From positions 1 through 64,000 of the forward strand of contig NZ_CAJGZQ010000014.1 in assembly GCF_904846185.1 (NCBI RefSeq): a stretch of DNA of 64,000 nt. The letters are read 5' to 3'. The position numbers were made by a program, and so were the translations under genes. The DNA comes from Psychrobacter immobilis. GTDB taxonomy: Bacteria > Pseudomonadota > Gammaproteobacteria > Pseudomonadales > Moraxellaceae. The notes beneath the pieces are model-generated. The model was given only the letters and a program-made list of their open reading frames with translations. It made no database searches and was not told the DNA's origin. Shown in pieces: positions 46,258-57,012 of the stretch; positions within the stretch are counted from its first letter, which is position 1; the number at the start of each line of letters is the position of its first letter.

Positions 46258-47409
46258 TCATCTATTATTTGCTTTGGTATTATTATTGGCACTGTTATTG
46301 GTATTGTCATTGTTTGCGATATCAATACCTAGCTTTTTTAGCTGTTGCTGCAGATTATCATAACAGCTATCAGAGAGTTCGGCGGTTACTGGCAGCACCC
46401 ATAGTCTGTTTATCAGCGTTTGATACTCATTATTCAGCGCTTTATCAGTAGTGGCTTTCGATAGCAACGCTCTTATTTTTACCGCATCTTTACTGGTGAC
46501 TACGATTGGATATTCGGTATACTGCAATAATTCCGCCAACTCAAAATCATGATGATCAGGATAAGGATGTCCAACGACATCGAAGCCTAGCGAACTTAAA
46601 GTATCAAAAAACCGCTGCGGATAACCAATACCGCTCACCGCATGCACTCTACAACCCTTTTTAGGCGCATCAATTTGAGAATAGGATAAAGTAGGTTGCC
46701 ATAAGAGTTGCAGAGCATTCGCCTCTAAGTGCATTGTCAAACGATGGGCTCGGTACAGATTGCTATTATCTTTGTTATTGTCCACTGAATCTGTTGTTAG
46801 TGGTTCATGGTAGATGACAGTTGCACCTTGCAACCGCGACATGGGTTCACGTAAAAACCCTGTTGGCAGGAGTTGCTGATTACCAAAGCCCCGTGCTGAA
46901 TCGACCACAATCCATTCAATGTCACGTTGCAGTGCATAATGCTGCAAGCCATCGTCGGCAATAATGAATTGCAAGTCAGGATGGGCAGCTAACAAGGTCA
47001 TAATCGCTTGCTTACGATCAGGACATACTGCCATGGGTGCATTTGTCATATTGACAATCAAACAAGGCTCATCCCCTACCACGTTGGGCAAACTGGCGGC
47101 ATCGACCAAAGCGGGCATTTGACTGGTGTCGCCACCGTAACCACGGCTGATAACCCCTACCTTTATTCCTCGTTCTTGTAGATAATCAACCAAGGCAATA
47201 ATCAATGGTGTTTTGCCACTACCGCCCACGCTAATATTGCCGATCACCATAACGGGAACAGGCGCACGATAACTTGCTAACAGCCCAGCTTTATAAGCTT
47301 GACGACGCAGCGTGGTGATAAGTCCGTACAACCAACTAATAGGTAGCAATAGCCATAGCCAAGCGGCTTGACGTTGCCAGGCACGCGTCACTGTCGTTTC
47401 AATACTCAT
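46258..47409 (-). CDS. lpxK: Tetraacyldisaccharide 4'-kinase
   Basis: Phosphorylates the lipid A precursor at the 4' position on the inner face of the inner membrane. The 383 residues begin with a hydrophobic helix (about 15-32) and the P-loop [11 protein letters not shown] (57-67), then [19 protein letters not shown] and the DHHDF motif. The C-terminal end is a low-complexity Asn-rich tail ([14 protein letters not shown]), beyond the family's usual end. Between msbA (87 bp) and kdsB (37 bp), one lipid A/KDO operon. Confidence 0.95.
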   Translation of the reverse strand: MSIETTVTRAWQRQAAWLWLLLPISWLYGLITTLRRQAYKAGLLASYRAPVPVMVIGNISVGGSGKTPLIIALVDYLQERGIKVGVISRGYGGDTSQMPALVDAASLPNVVGDEPCLIVNMTNAPMAVCPDRKQAIMTLLAAHPDLQFIIADDGLQHYALQRDIEWIVVDSARGFGNQQLLPTGFLREPMSRLQGATVIYHEPLTTDSVDNNKDNSNLYRAHRLTMHLEANALQLLWQPTLSYSQIDAPKKGCRVHAVSGIGYPQRFFDTLSSLGFDVVGHPYPDHHDFELAELLQYTEYPIVVTSKDAVKIRALLSKATTDKALNNEYQTLINRLWVLPVTAELSDSCYDNLQQQLKKLGIDIANNDNTNNSANNNTKANNR

Positions 47410-47495
47410 GATAATTTGACCACTTACCTATTCAGCTAAACTTTAACTTAGCACGATTTGAACGTCAAAGCTGCTCAAAGAATAGTCCGATAATT

Positions 47496-49283
47496 TTATT
47501 CAAAGTCGCGTTCATACATTTGCGCATAATGACCTTGCAATTGCATAAGCTCATCGTGCGTGCCTAACTCGACGATTTGACCGCTGTCTAACACGGCGAT
47601 ACGATCGGCTGATTCAATGGTGGTCAGTCGATGTGCAATGACTAATGTGGTACGATCTTTCATCACATTATCAAGCGCTTGCTGAATGTAATACTCTGAT
47701 TCATTGTCTAACGCACTGGTTGCTTCATCTAAAATTAAAATCGGCGCATCTTTTAATAGCGCACGAGCAATCGATAAGCGCTGACGCTGCCCGCCAGACA
47801 GCTGCAGACCTTCAGCACCGATTTCACTTTGATAGCCGTTTGGCATTTTCATAATAAAATCATGAGCAAAGGCATCTTTTGCGGCACGCTCAACCTCAGC
47901 CTGGGTTTTATTGGCTAAGCCACCATAAGCAATATTGTTAAATACCGTGGTATTGAACAGGACTACTTGTTGATTGACCATCGCAATCTGCGCCCGTAAG
48001 CTCTCAAGCTTAATGTCTTCAATCGGTATACCATCCAAGGTAATTTGCCCAGAAGAGGTCGATAAGGTGCGCGTCAATAAATTTACTAAAGATGACTTAC
48101 CAGCACCACTTCGCCCTACCAATGCAACCGTCTCACCCGCTCTTACATCTAACGTAAAGTCACGCAAAGCAACCGTTGAGTCAGGATAAATCAGGCTGAC
48201 ATTGTCCAGCTTGATTTCGCCCGTCAAAGCAGGGCTAAGCACACCAATATCTGTTTCTTCTGGCTCATCTAACAAGGCAAAAATCGACTCACCTGCCGCG
48301 ATACCTTTTTGTAGTTTTTGATTGATGTCAGTCAATGAGCGTACCGGCTTGCTGAGCAAACCTGCAGCCGCGATATATGAGATAAACTCACCCGCTGAGA
48401 TATTGTCTATCACCGATGGGCGTAGTGCGAGCCACACCACAACTGACATGGCGACAGCCATTAGCAGCTGTACTGCTGGCGTATTGATACTGTTGGTCAC
48501 CACGACCTTCATGCCTTGGCGTAAGTTCTTTTTTGATGTTTTATCGAAGCGTGCGGCTTCGTATGCTTGACCGCCATAGTTTTTGACAACCTGATAGCCA
48601 CCAATCACTTCATTGGTAATATGGCTGACATCACCCATCGTCTCCTGAATACCTTTGGACAATTTTAGATAACGCTTTGAGGCGATGCGAATAAGCCACA
48701 ATATTGGCGGTAGCACAACGAATAAAATCAACGTCAAACGCCAATTGCTATAAAGCAAGAAACCTATCAAAGCGACGACTGTCAGACCATCCCGCAGTAG
48801 CGTCTTCATAGAGTCTGTACTAGCTGCGGTGACTTGCTCAACATCAAATATCAGCTTGGATGAAATGGTACCAGCAGGATTGGCTAAGTAAAAAGAGCTT
48901 GGCAGACGAAGCAATTTATTAAAGACTTCCACTCGCAGCTCATATACCAAATTACGTGAGACCAGAGCAGAATAATAATTACCCAAAAAGCTACCAACAC
49001 CGCGGACAAAAAACAGACCAATGATCAATAATGGAAATAAATCCTGTTTGCTTTGATCGTTCTGATTAATGGCATCGGTGATGTATTGAAGTAATTTGGC
49101 AATCCAAATCTCTGTCGCCGCATTAATCGCAAAGCCCAACACAGTAAGCATTAATGCCCACCAGTATGGTTTTAGATAACTCAGCAAACGCAGCAAGGTC
49201 TTATGCTTAGGTATGTTTGACGGCTCTGCTGATAGTTTTTTAGCAGCAGTTTTTGCAGAGTAAGGTTGATATGCTTGGCTCAT
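47496..49283 (-). CDS. msbA: Lipid A export ABC transporter MsbA
   Basis: Flips lipid A-core across the inner membrane. The 595 residues form a half-transporter: six-helix membrane domain (about 35-320) and an ATPase domain with GRSGAGKSS near 390, Q-loop QQVVLFN, LSGGQRQRLSIARALL, and ILILDEATSALD, ending with the H-loop VIAHRLTTIE. Upstream are exbD and exbB, downstream lpxK and kdsB, the classic neighbours of MsbA in gamma-proteobacteria. The N-terminus is a short polar stretch. Confidence 0.95.
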   Translation of the reverse strand: MSQAYQPYSAKTAAKKLSAEPSNIPKHKTLLRLLSYLKPYWWALMLTVLGFAINAATEIWIAKLLQYITDAINQNDQSKQDLFPLLIIGLFFVRGVGSFLGNYYSALVSRNLVYELRVEVFNKLLRLPSSFYLANPAGTISSKLIFDVEQVTAASTDSMKTLLRDGLTVVALIGFLLYSNWRLTLILFVVLPPILWLIRIASKRYLKLSKGIQETMGDVSHITNEVIGGYQVVKNYGGQAYEAARFDKTSKKNLRQGMKVVVTNSINTPAVQLLMAVAMSVVVWLALRPSVIDNISAGEFISYIAAAGLLSKPVRSLTDINQKLQKGIAAGESIFALLDEPEETDIGVLSPALTGEIKLDNVSLIYPDSTVALRDFTLDVRAGETVALVGRSGAGKSSLVNLLTRTLSTSSGQITLDGIPIEDIKLESLRAQIAMVNQQVVLFNTTVFNNIAYGGLANKTQAEVERAAKDAFAHDFIMKMPNGYQSEIGAEGLQLSGGQRQRLSIARALLKDAPILILDEATSALDNESEYYIQQALDNVMKDRTTLVIAHRLTTIESADRIAVLDSGQIVELGTHDELMQLQGHYAQMYERDFE

Positions 49284-49377
49284 AAAAGCCTCAATTTAGG
49301 GGTCATAACATGAATGGACTGCGTTAAAATCACAGTTTTATAAGAACATCTATCAATGGCACTAAAGTAACTATAGG

Positions 49378-49809
49378 TTACTGCGGTAACGGCTGACCAA
49401 GTGGCACGACCGTACTGATATTAAGATTCAAAAATCCCAGTTTACCCGCAATGTCCATCACTCGTACAACCGATTGGTGGGTGGCATTGGCATCCGCAGC
49501 AATAACAAATAGCATTTCACGATTACCGCCAGCTTCTTGTTGTAGCATACTGGTCAACTCTGCCTCATTACTACTGGCAAGTGTAATACCGTTCACCAGA
49601 TAACTGCCATCTTCTTGTACCGCCACTTCGATACTGTTTTTCTCTTCTGTCAGCGCGACACCTTCAGCTTCAGGAAGAATAATATTTAAACGACTAAAAT
49701 GATTAAACGACGTTGCTAACAGCAAAAAAACAATCAAAAATAACAAGCAATCAATCATCGGGGTCAAGTTAATTTCGAGCGGCTCAACAGTTGGTTTTCT
49801 AAAGCGCAT
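49378..49809 (-). CDS. exbD: ExbD/TolR-family biopolymer transport protein
   Basis: Single-helix subunit of a proton-driven inner-membrane motor. The 143 residues start with a basic stretch, then the conserved NLTPMIDCLLFLIVFLL helix whose Asp is the proton-carrying residue, and a periplasmic domain. Follows exbB by 86 bp. The pair lies directly upstream of msbA, a known arrangement; what it energises there is not established (TonB-type uptake is not implied, as no tonB lies nearby). Confidence 0.92.
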   Translation of the reverse strand: MRFRKPTVEPLEINLTPMIDCLLFLIVFLLLATSFNHFSRLNIILPEAEGVALTEEKNSIEVAVQEDGSYLVNGITLASSNEAELTSMLQQEAGGNREMLFVIAADANATHQSVVRVMDIAGKLGFLNLNISTVVPLGQPLPQ

Positions 49810-49895
49810 ATCACTCTCTTTAATTTACTGGATACTCATGTGCTTGATAGATTATTATAGCGTGCTGAACAGTCACAAATACTAAGAAATAAATG

Positions 49896-50630
49896 CTAAG
49901 AAGTGACGGCAACACCATTATTTGAGCTTAATCCATCCACTGCATACTCGTGATCTACAACGTCAGCCGGTGGCGCACGATGTGCAGGCACATTCAAGCC
50001 AGCAGTAGACGTATTTTCCAGCAAATGATAATCATACAACTCTTGAATCATGAGCCCCGCTTGCGTCTCAAACTGGGCATTAATATCGATAATACGGCGC
50101 TGAAAATAACGATAGGCAACCAGTGCTGGAATAGCCACGATCATACCAGCAGCAGTCGTAATCAACGCTTGTGACACACCAGCAGCAAGCATCGTTGGGT
50201 CTTGCATCGCCCCATCGGTAATCGCCAAAAACGACGAAATAATGCCTAACACCGTGCCTAACAAACCGAGTAGTGGCGCAATCGCTCCTATGGTCCCAAG
50301 CATATTGATGTTTTTTTCTAACTGATGCACTTGTACGCTAGCGCGGTTTTGCATATGCATCGTCATCGAGTCTAAGCCATATTGACGATACAGTAGCCCT
50401 GTCGCTAAAATATCTCCCAAAGGTGTTTTTTCTTTGACATTCATCAACTGTGTACGACCAATATCCCCATTCTCACGTAAGCGCGTGATTAGCTGTTCGC
50501 GCAATCTACTCGGAGCAACTTTATTAAACTGTAAGGTATGACTACGCTCGATGATGATAACCAATGCCAATATTGAGCACACCACGATAGGTGTCATCAA
50601 CCAACCACCCGCTTTTACCAACTCCCACAT
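49896..50630 (-). CDS. exbB: ExbB/TolQ/MotA-family proton channel protein
   Basis: 244-residue membrane motor protein with three helices (about 8-28, 110-138, 152-172), matching ExbB: LGTIGAIAPLLGLLGTVLGII and ALITTAAGMIVAIPALVAYRYF are the conserved pore segments. Partner of the following exbD. Ribosome site GAGAG before the ATG. The tail (about 210-244) is variable and polar. Confidence 0.92.
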   Translation of the reverse strand: MWELVKAGGWLMTPIVVCSILALVIIIERSHTLQFNKVAPSRLREQLITRLRENGDIGRTQLMNVKEKTPLGDILATGLLYRQYGLDSMTMHMQNRASVQVHQLEKNINMLGTIGAIAPLLGLLGTVLGIISSFLAITDGAMQDPTMLAAGVSQALITTAAGMIVAIPALVAYRYFQRRIIDINAQFETQAGLMIQELYDYHLLENTSTAGLNVPAHRAPPADVVDHEYAVDGLSSNNGVAVTS

Positions 50631-50715
50631 ATTGACTCTCTTTTATATTTTTATAAAAATAGCGGTTATCAAAATATCTTAAATTTACAGCATCATGACA
50701 AACTCGTTAGCGATA

Positions 50716-51861
50716 TCAAGCCTGTGCTTCTATGTGCTTAATCAAAGCTGCTAACTGATCTTGGTTATGGAAAAATATCTCAACACTACCTTGACCATCT
50801 TTTTTGTGTTTGAGTTTGACTTCAGCCCCTAACATATCTGTCAGTCTTTGCGTCAAGCGCTCAACCTCACGAGATTGCGTTTGCTCAGCACGATTGGCTT
50901 TAGGCGCAGGCTGCAAGATCGATTTAACCAACTTTTCAGCGTCGCGTACCGTCATACCGCCGTCGATAATTTTTTGCGCGATAATCGGCTGCTGCTCAGA
51001 GGATAATGCCAAGAGCGTGCGCGCATGACCCATATCTAGGGCGCTATTTGCCAAATGATCTTTGACCGTATCATGCAGCTGATTGAGGCGCAGCAGGTTT
51101 GATACGGTGGTGCGCGCCTTGCCAACGACTTCGGCAATCATCGCATGACTCATACCAAATTCAGTATGAAAACGTTGTAATGCGGCGGCCTGCTCAATCA
51201 CAGACAAGTCTTCACGCTGGATATTTTCAATCAAGGCCAGTGCGATGGCAAGCTCATCCGATAAAGCACGTTCAATCGCTGGAATGACAGATTTACCTGC
51301 CATTTTTGCCGCTCGCCAGCGGCGCTCGCCAGCAATGATCTCATGGGTAACGAATGCTTCACTCTTGTCTTCATTAGCTAACAACGGACGGATAACGATC
51401 GGTTGCATGACACCGTGCTGCTCAATCGAAGACGCCAGCTCTGCAAGCGCTGTTTCACTCATATCACGGCGTGGCTGATACTTACCCGCTTGCAAACGCG
51501 TGACATCTATTTGCACCAAGCTGATCTGGTCTTCAGAGGCAATGGCATCTGTTCCATTAACACGACTTTTATTAGCCGTACCTTTGTTTATCGTGCGCGG
51601 CGACCGTGTGGTTCGACTGCTGGCAGTGGTGTCAGAGGCAATAGGTTTGGTCGTTGGTTTTTCACTGGTCTCATTACTATCAGATTTAGCAGGTGTGCTA
51701 ATATTTAATCTATCAGCGTTAAGCGTTTCAGCTGGCAAAGTACTCTCACGCGCCGCCATGTCGTCTTGCAAGGCAGAGGCGGTGATTTGCTTTTCTTTTT
51801 TGATTGACCCCAATAAGGCATCTAAGCCTCGATTGGCAGCCAACCCTCTTTTCTTCGCCAT
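50716..51861 (-). CDS. parB: Chromosome partitioning protein ParB
   Basis: Binds parS sites and spreads on DNA for chromosome segregation with ParA. The 381 residues are longer than typical chromosomal ParB (about 290) because of a roughly 110-residue Ser/Thr-rich N-terminal region. After that: the CTPase/arginine patch GERRWRAAKMAG, the helix-turn-helix GMSHAMIAEVVGKARTTVSNLLRL and the C-terminal dimerisation part. Downstream of parA by 157 bp. No exact parS (TGTTTCACGTGAAACA) was found by eye in the window. Confidence 0.95.
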   Translation of the reverse strand: MAKKRGLAANRGLDALLGSIKKEKQITASALQDDMAARESTLPAETLNADRLNISTPAKSDSNETSEKPTTKPIASDTTASSRTTRSPRTINKGTANKSRVNGTDAIASEDQISLVQIDVTRLQAGKYQPRRDMSETALAELASSIEQHGVMQPIVIRPLLANEDKSEAFVTHEIIAGERRWRAAKMAGKSVIPAIERALSDELAIALALIENIQREDLSVIEQAAALQRFHTEFGMSHAMIAEVVGKARTTVSNLLRLNQLHDTVKDHLANSALDMGHARTLLALSSEQQPIIAQKIIDGGMTVRDAEKLVKSILQPAPKANRAEQTQSREVERLTQRLTDMLGAEVKLKHKKDGQGSVEIFFHNQDQLAALIKHIEAQA

Positions 51862-52018
51862 GATTACCTATCCTCTAACGCTAAAATAAAAGCCAAATAA
51901 TTATTAATACAGCTTACTCATTACTCATAAATACAATATTCAATGTTCAATATCTGTTTGCACGCTTTTTCTTGCAGTCTATCATTGGTGCTAAAAAACA
52001 TGCATACATGCATGCATA

Positions 52019-52798
52019 TTAGTCACTTTGTTTCATGACTTCAGCCGCCAATTTTTGATAAGCGCGCGCACCTTTTGACCATCTCTCATAAGCGATAACT
52101 GGCAAACCATGTGCTGGCGCTTCTGCCAAGCGAATATTTCTTGGAATATGAGTTTTATACATAATATCGCCAAAGTGTGCTTCCAGCTCGGCAGACACGT
52201 CGCGAGCTAGTGTATTGCGTGCATCAAACAATGTTCTCACCACGCCGCGGATATATAGCTTTGGATTCAATTCCGTCAAGCGCTCAATCGTCTGCGACAA
52301 ATCAGCCAAGCCTTCTAGTGCATAGTATTCACACTGCATCGGAATAATGACGCTGTCTGTAGCAACTAACGCATTAATCGTCAGTAAATTCAAGCTGGGT
52401 GCACAGTCTATAACCACATAATCGTAAGCAGGTTTGTTAGCAGCTAGCTGATCATTGACCAATGCCACCATTGCTGTCTTAAACAGCTCATGACTATTGG
52501 TCTTGTTCATTAGGGTGATATCCATGCCTGCCAAATCACGATTGGCACCGATCACATCAAACCCCGCCGGACTGGTAACAATAGCATCAGACAGCGACAC
52601 CCCATCCAATAATACGTCAGCGATAGTTAGCCCAAGCTCGTTTTTATCAACACCCGTACCACTGGTCGCATTACCCTGTGGGTCTAAGTCAATCAGCAGT
52701 ACATGCTTGCGCTTCGCAGCCAAGCTGGCGGTCAAATTTACTGCCGTCGTGGTTTTGCCCACGCCGCCTTTTTGATTCGCAATTGCTATGATTTCCAT
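52019..52798 (-). CDS. parA: Chromosome partitioning ATPase ParA
   Basis: Deviant-Walker ATPase that moves ParB-parS complexes. About 259 residues with KGGVGKTTTAVNLTASLA at the start, the LLIDLDPQGNATSG stretch and VIDCAPSLNLLTINAL. Start: ATG 52798 with GAGTGAG upstream; an in-frame TTG at 52810 overlaps that site and is rejected. In order rsmG, parA, parB, a usual near-origin arrangement of many bacteria, though no DnaA-box cluster or origin is visible here. Confidence 0.95.
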   Translation of the reverse strand: MEIIAIANQKGGVGKTTTAVNLTASLAAKRKHVLLIDLDPQGNATSGTGVDKNELGLTIADVLLDGVSLSDAIVTSPAGFDVIGANRDLAGMDITLMNKTNSHELFKTAMVALVNDQLAANKPAYDYVVIDCAPSLNLLTINALVATDSVIIPMQCEYYALEGLADLSQTIERLTELNPKLYIRGVVRTLFDARNTLARDVSAELEAHFGDIMYKTHIPRNIRLAEAPAHGLPVIAYERWSKGARAYQKLAAEVMKQSD

Positions 52799-53023
52799 AC
52801 ACTCACTCAATTTAATTAGGGTCTATTACTGTTATTTTACTTTTGGCTTACACAATCAATTTTTCGCTAAACTTTGCATAGCATCATACTCATAAGCGTA
52901 AATAATATGAGTATCTCTATATAATTAGCGCGATTTGCATCACTATATTTTGAATATTATGCCATTCAAATATCCACAAAATCATGTGATACCGACACGT
53001 ATCACTTAAAAGGTGTTCATAGC

Positions 53024-53740
53024 TTAGACATTTTTATAGGACAATTCAATTAAATGACGACTATCATGTAAACGAGGCACTTTAAGCTTAATTGTCTTAA
53101 TATGCCAGTCATTGTCTAGTGCTTGTAGCTCTTCATCGCTTGGCGCTTTGCCTTTCATCGCGCATAGGTAACCATTATCTGCTAAGCGCGGCTGAGCCAC
53201 TTCGACAAAATCGATCAAACTGGCAAAGGCTCTAGAAGTCACAACGTCATAGCTGGCCTCATGCGCCTCGATACGAGAAGCAATTGGCTGCATATTATTC
53301 AAGCCAAGCTCGCTGCTGATTTGCTTAATAAAGCGAATTTTTTTCTGATTACTATCAAGTGCGGTGCATTGACGCTCTGGCTGACAAATCGCAATAATAA
53401 CCGCTGGCATCCCTGCTCCTGTGCCAATATCTAACAGTGACCCTGACGGTAAATGCGTTATAATAGCCAAACAATCAATTATATGTTTGATTAAAGCCTC
53501 TTCTGGATCAGTGATGGCGGTCAGATTATACGCTTTATTCCACAACAAAAGCTGGTCTAAGTACAATAATAATGTGCGCTGCTGCGTCTCACTCAAGGAT
53601 AACTTAAGCTCATTGATCGCTTGTGCCAAGGTATTCGCCAGCGCTGGCAACTGTGCGCCAAGCTTTACAAAGCCAGTCGGATCAATACGGATATTGCCCG
53701 TGTTAGCAGAGGATGAAGATGTTTTAGTAAAGTCTGACAT
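53024..53740 (-). CDS. rsmG: 16S rRNA (guanine-N7) methyltransferase RsmG
   Basis: Methylates G527 of 16S rRNA using S-adenosylmethionine. The 238 residues contain LLDIGTGAGMPAVIIAI (SAM-binding motif I), the ALDSNQKKIRFIKQISSEL motif II region and VTSRAFASLIDFVEV. It carries about 25 extra Ser/Thr-rich residues at the N-terminus compared with E. coli RsmG (207). First gene of the rsmG-parA-parB series; 225 bp to parA leaves room for a promoter. Confidence 0.94.
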   Translation of the reverse strand: MSDFTKTSSSSANTGNIRIDPTGFVKLGAQLPALANTLAQAINELKLSLSETQQRTLLLYLDQLLLWNKAYNLTAITDPEEALIKHIIDCLAIITHLPSGSLLDIGTGAGMPAVIIAICQPERQCTALDSNQKKIRFIKQISSELGLNNMQPIASRIEAHEASYDVVTSRAFASLIDFVEVAQPRLADNGYLCAMKGKAPSDEELQALDNDWHIKTIKLKVPRLHDSRHLIELSYKNV

Positions 53741-54102
53741 ACAACGAGTTATCCAGTTTTGACATGTGAACCGTCTATTTTATCATGCAGTCTGCCCATT
53801 GAATAGTTGCAGATTGCGCCAATGTGAGACATCTTATACTATCTGAGCCTATATTGAGGCGTTATTGTTCTTTAATCGCTTTAAATGGATGATGAATGAT
53901 TGCTTATATAGGCGTTTTTAACAGAGCCTGCTAATGATACAAAACTGCTTTTAATGATTTATTCAAAACACCGTTTTATCTTGTAAGATGTTTTTATGAA
54001 CGATGCAAATTAACTAGAAAAAACCAAGTATTAGCACTCATTAGTAAACTTAATAGCACTTAATAACCACGCCACTTTCCACAAACGATATAATTTATAC
54101 CT
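53741..54102. other. Divergent intergenic region
   Basis: Between rsmG and the Lon-like gene. No RNA gene, DnaA-box cluster or clear promoter pair seen; only a TATAAT-like word (GATATAATTT) just before the Lon-like start. Confidence 0.4.
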
Positions 54103-56958
54103 ATGACCAAACAGCCACACATCCCTACCTCTCAATTATCAAGAGACGCTAATAAAAAAGACGCTAATAATATGGCAACACCCATCATTGAATTAAAAAG
54201 CACCCAACCAGCAACAGCGAATGCACCGCATCCATGCTTTATTGATATCAAGCAGCGCTGCCTTGTCACCGCTGAGCAACTAAAACGCTATAGCGATCCT
54301 GATGAATTGCCCTCGGATACTCGCACGGCACCAGATCTAGACGTTGGCTTTGGTCAGCAGCGTGCACTAAAAGCCTTACAAACAGCTTTGGATATCAAAG
54401 CCAGTGGCTATCATGTGTTTGCTGCTGGTGAAAATGGCTTGGGCAAACGCACCGTCATCAGCCGCTTGCTAACGCGTATTGCCGCCGATGCACCCACACC
54501 TGACGACTGGGTATATGTGCATAATTTCACCGATCCACGTACCCCTTTAGCGCTGCGACTACCTGCGGGGCAAGCCTCCTTATTGCAGCAGCAAGTCAAT
54601 CAATTATGGCAACAAGCCAAAAAACGATTGAGCCAACGCTTTCGTAGTGATCAATATCAAAGCAAAATCGAAGCCATCAAAAATGACACGCATCAAAAAG
54701 AAAGTCAGGCTTATGATGTGCTCAATGCGGAAGGCAAACAATATGATTTGGCGTTGACGTTTCGCGCATTTGATAATAAAGCGGTGTTTGTACATCCCAG
54801 TCAACTCGCGACAGAAACTAGTGGTGGTGATGATAAATTATCTGCTAGCCATAAAAATAAATCCGTGAGCGATAATAGTAGCAAAGCGAGCATTTCTAAC
54901 ACCGAGTATAACGATCCTACGAATGCAGAGCAGAATGAAAGCAATACTGAATACGGCAATAGTGAATACGAAGCTGAGTTAAATAACTTTGTTCAAAAAA
55001 ACCATATGCAAAAACGCTTAAGTCAGTTGACCATCGCGTTAGAGCAGTTAGAGGACGAAGCCAATGATGCGATAGAAGCCCTGCATCGCAATATTGCACG
55101 TCGTGCACTGCAACCGTTATTTGCCCCTGTTTATGAGCAATTTGCCAGTCACCCATTGGTCATTGATTATCTCAAGACCGTATTTGCCGACATGGTTACG
55201 CATGTCGAGCGCATCGTCAATGGCGATGACGAAGAGTTTGTAACGGCAGTTTTGGCCACAACCCCAAGTCGCTATGCGGTCAACGTCATTGTCAGCCACA
55301 CGCCGGACGACGGTGCACCCGTCATCTTTGAGGACTTGCCAACGCATTTGAACTTATTGGGTCATGTCGAGCAAATCACCCAATTGGGCACGGTCACCAC
55401 TGATGTCAGTATGATTCGAGCAGGTGCTCTGCACCGTGCCAATGGTGGTTATTTACTATTAGAAGCGAGTCACTTACTTGAGCATCCGTATGCTTGGCAG
55501 GGTCTCAAGCGCGCGCTACAATCACGCAAAATCAAACTCTCAAGCCTTGAACAAATGCTGACCTTAACAGGCAGCTTATCGTTAGCACCTGCCCCCATTG
55601 ACCTTGATGTTAAAGTGATTTTGCTTGGTGAAGCAGACTTATATTATGAGCTGTTAGAGCTTGAGCCTGAGTTTGATGCGGTCTTTAAAGTACGTGCGGA
55701 TTTTCACGATGATGTGCCTCGCAGCAGTGAGCACGAATTGGCGTTAGTCGCAAAAATGGCTGACATCATTGACTATGCCAATCTCTATCCGTTTGATCGT
55801 AGCGCGCAAGCTGCCCTACTTGAGCATTTAAGCTTACAAGCAGAAGACCAAGACCGCTTAAGCTTGCACAGTGATTTATTAATCAAGCTATTGCATGAGT
55901 CTAACCGCCACGCGCATTTAAGCGGAAAAAACATTGTTAATGCCTATCATGTCACACAAGCCATCGATGATATGGACGAGCGTTCAGGATACCTGCGTGA
56001 CCTCTATTGGGATGAGCTAAAAAACGGTCAGCAGCTTATTCAAACTCAAGGCAGCGCGGTCGGACAAGTCAATGCGCTGACAGTGGTCAGTTATGCCGAT
56101 AGCGAGTTTGGTATGCCCGCCCGCCTGACTGCCGTCATTCAACCAAATATTGGTACGGGTGAAATTCTCGATATCGAGCGTGACGTGGATTTGGGCGGTA
56201 GTTTACACGCCAAAGGCATGCTGATTATGACCAGCTATTTGCGCGCCTTATTTAGCCAACATCATGCGCTCAACTTTAGTGCTTCACTCGCTTTTGAACA
56301 AAGCTACGCCCATATCGATGGTGACAGCGCCACCGTCAGCGAAGGCTGTGCGCTGCTATCTGCCTTAGCAAACGTCCCGATTGATCAATCATTTGCCATT
56401 ACTGGCTCTATGAACCAATTGGGTGAAGTGCAAGCGGTTGGTGGCATCAATTCTAAAATCGCCGGATTCTTTGATGCATGCCGCGAGCAAGAATTGACTG
56501 GGCAGCAAGGCGTGGTCATTCCAATGGCCAATGTCAAACAGCTCATGCTGCGTGACGACATCATTGCTGCCGTCAAAGCGAACGAATTTCATATTTATGG
56601 TGTCTATACACTGAGCGAAGCATTGACGCTGATGACTGGTTTACCTATCGACACCATGAACAAAAAAGGTCGCTATCGTAAAGACACGTTGTTTGGTAAA
56701 GTCTTAAGTCGTCTGATGTTATGGGATGAAAATCAAGATAACAATGACGATGGTATGGATGATAAAAAGTCCAAAAAGAAAGATAAAAAAAAGCAGAAAG
56801 CAAAGCGTCAAAAAAAACGGGGCAAGCAAAAAAAAGAAAAATGTAAAGACAAGGCGGAGCACAACGAAGTCAGTATAAATGAGGATCAAGGCATCGACAA
56901 AAGCATCAATCAAGGTATCGATAACAATGACACTAAAACACCCATTGATGCCATATAA
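54103..56958 (+). CDS. Lon-like ATP-dependent protease (YcbZ/LonB group)
   Basis: Large 951-residue AAA+ protein of the group related to YcbZ. P-loop GENGLGKR at 109-116; then a variable acidic/Ser/Asn-rich stretch (about 240-290); a second AAA lobe; and the S16 protease domain with catalytic Ser742 (DGDSATVSEG) and Lys785 (GGINSKIAGF), 43 residues apart as in Lon. Unlike LonA it lacks the N-terminal substrate-binding domain. The end (about 890-951) is a strongly basic tail with repeated Lys (KKSKKKDKKKQKAK and on), then an acidic/Asn end, a possible nucleic-acid or membrane-binding extension. No ribosome site before the first ATG; an in-frame ATG lies at 54172. Single gene. Confidence 0.92.
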   Translation: MTKQPHIPTSQLSRDANKKDANNMATPIIELKSTQPATANAPHPCFIDIKQRCLVTAEQLKRYSDPDELPSDTRTAPDLDVGFGQQRALKALQTALDIKASGYHVFAAGENGLGKRTVISRLLTRIAADAPTPDDWVYVHNFTDPRTPLALRLPAGQASLLQQQVNQLWQQAKKRLSQRFRSDQYQSKIEAIKNDTHQKESQAYDVLNAEGKQYDLALTFRAFDNKAVFVHPSQLATETSGGDDKLSASHKNKSVSDNSSKASISNTEYNDPTNAEQNESNTEYGNSEYEAELNNFVQKNHMQKRLSQLTIALEQLEDEANDAIEALHRNIARRALQPLFAPVYEQFASHPLVIDYLKTVFADMVTHVERIVNGDDEEFVTAVLATTPSRYAVNVIVSHTPDDGAPVIFEDLPTHLNLLGHVEQITQLGTVTTDVSMIRAGALHRANGGYLLLEASHLLEHPYAWQGLKRALQSRKIKLSSLEQMLTLTGSLSLAPAPIDLDVKVILLGEADLYYELLELEPEFDAVFKVRADFHDDVPRSSEHELALVAKMADIIDYANLYPFDRSAQAALLEHLSLQAEDQDRLSLHSDLLIKLLHESNRHAHLSGKNIVNAYHVTQAIDDMDERSGYLRDLYWDELKNGQQLIQTQGSAVGQVNALTVVSYADSEFGMPARLTAVIQPNIGTGEILDIERDVDLGGSLHAKGMLIMTSYLRALFSQHHALNFSASLAFEQSYAHIDGDSATVSEGCALLSALANVPIDQSFAITGSMNQLGEVQAVGGINSKIAGFFDACREQELTGQQGVVIPMANVKQLMLRDDIIAAVKANEFHIYGVYTLSEALTLMTGLPIDTMNKKGRYRKDTLFGKVLSRLMLWDENQDNNDDGMDDKKSKKKDKKKQKAKRQKKRGKQKKEKCKDKAEHNEVSINEDQGIDKSINQGIDNNDTKTPIDAI

Positions 56959-57012
56959 GCTGATTTATAGTGGAATTTAGCTGTATCAAAACCAATCAAT
57001 AAGTCAGTGTGC

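Noticed and set aside
50716..53740. Chromosome origin or parS near rsmG-parA-parB
   Set aside because: No exact parS palindrome and no cluster of DnaA boxes could be found by eye; only a single TTATCCA-like word upstream of rsmG.
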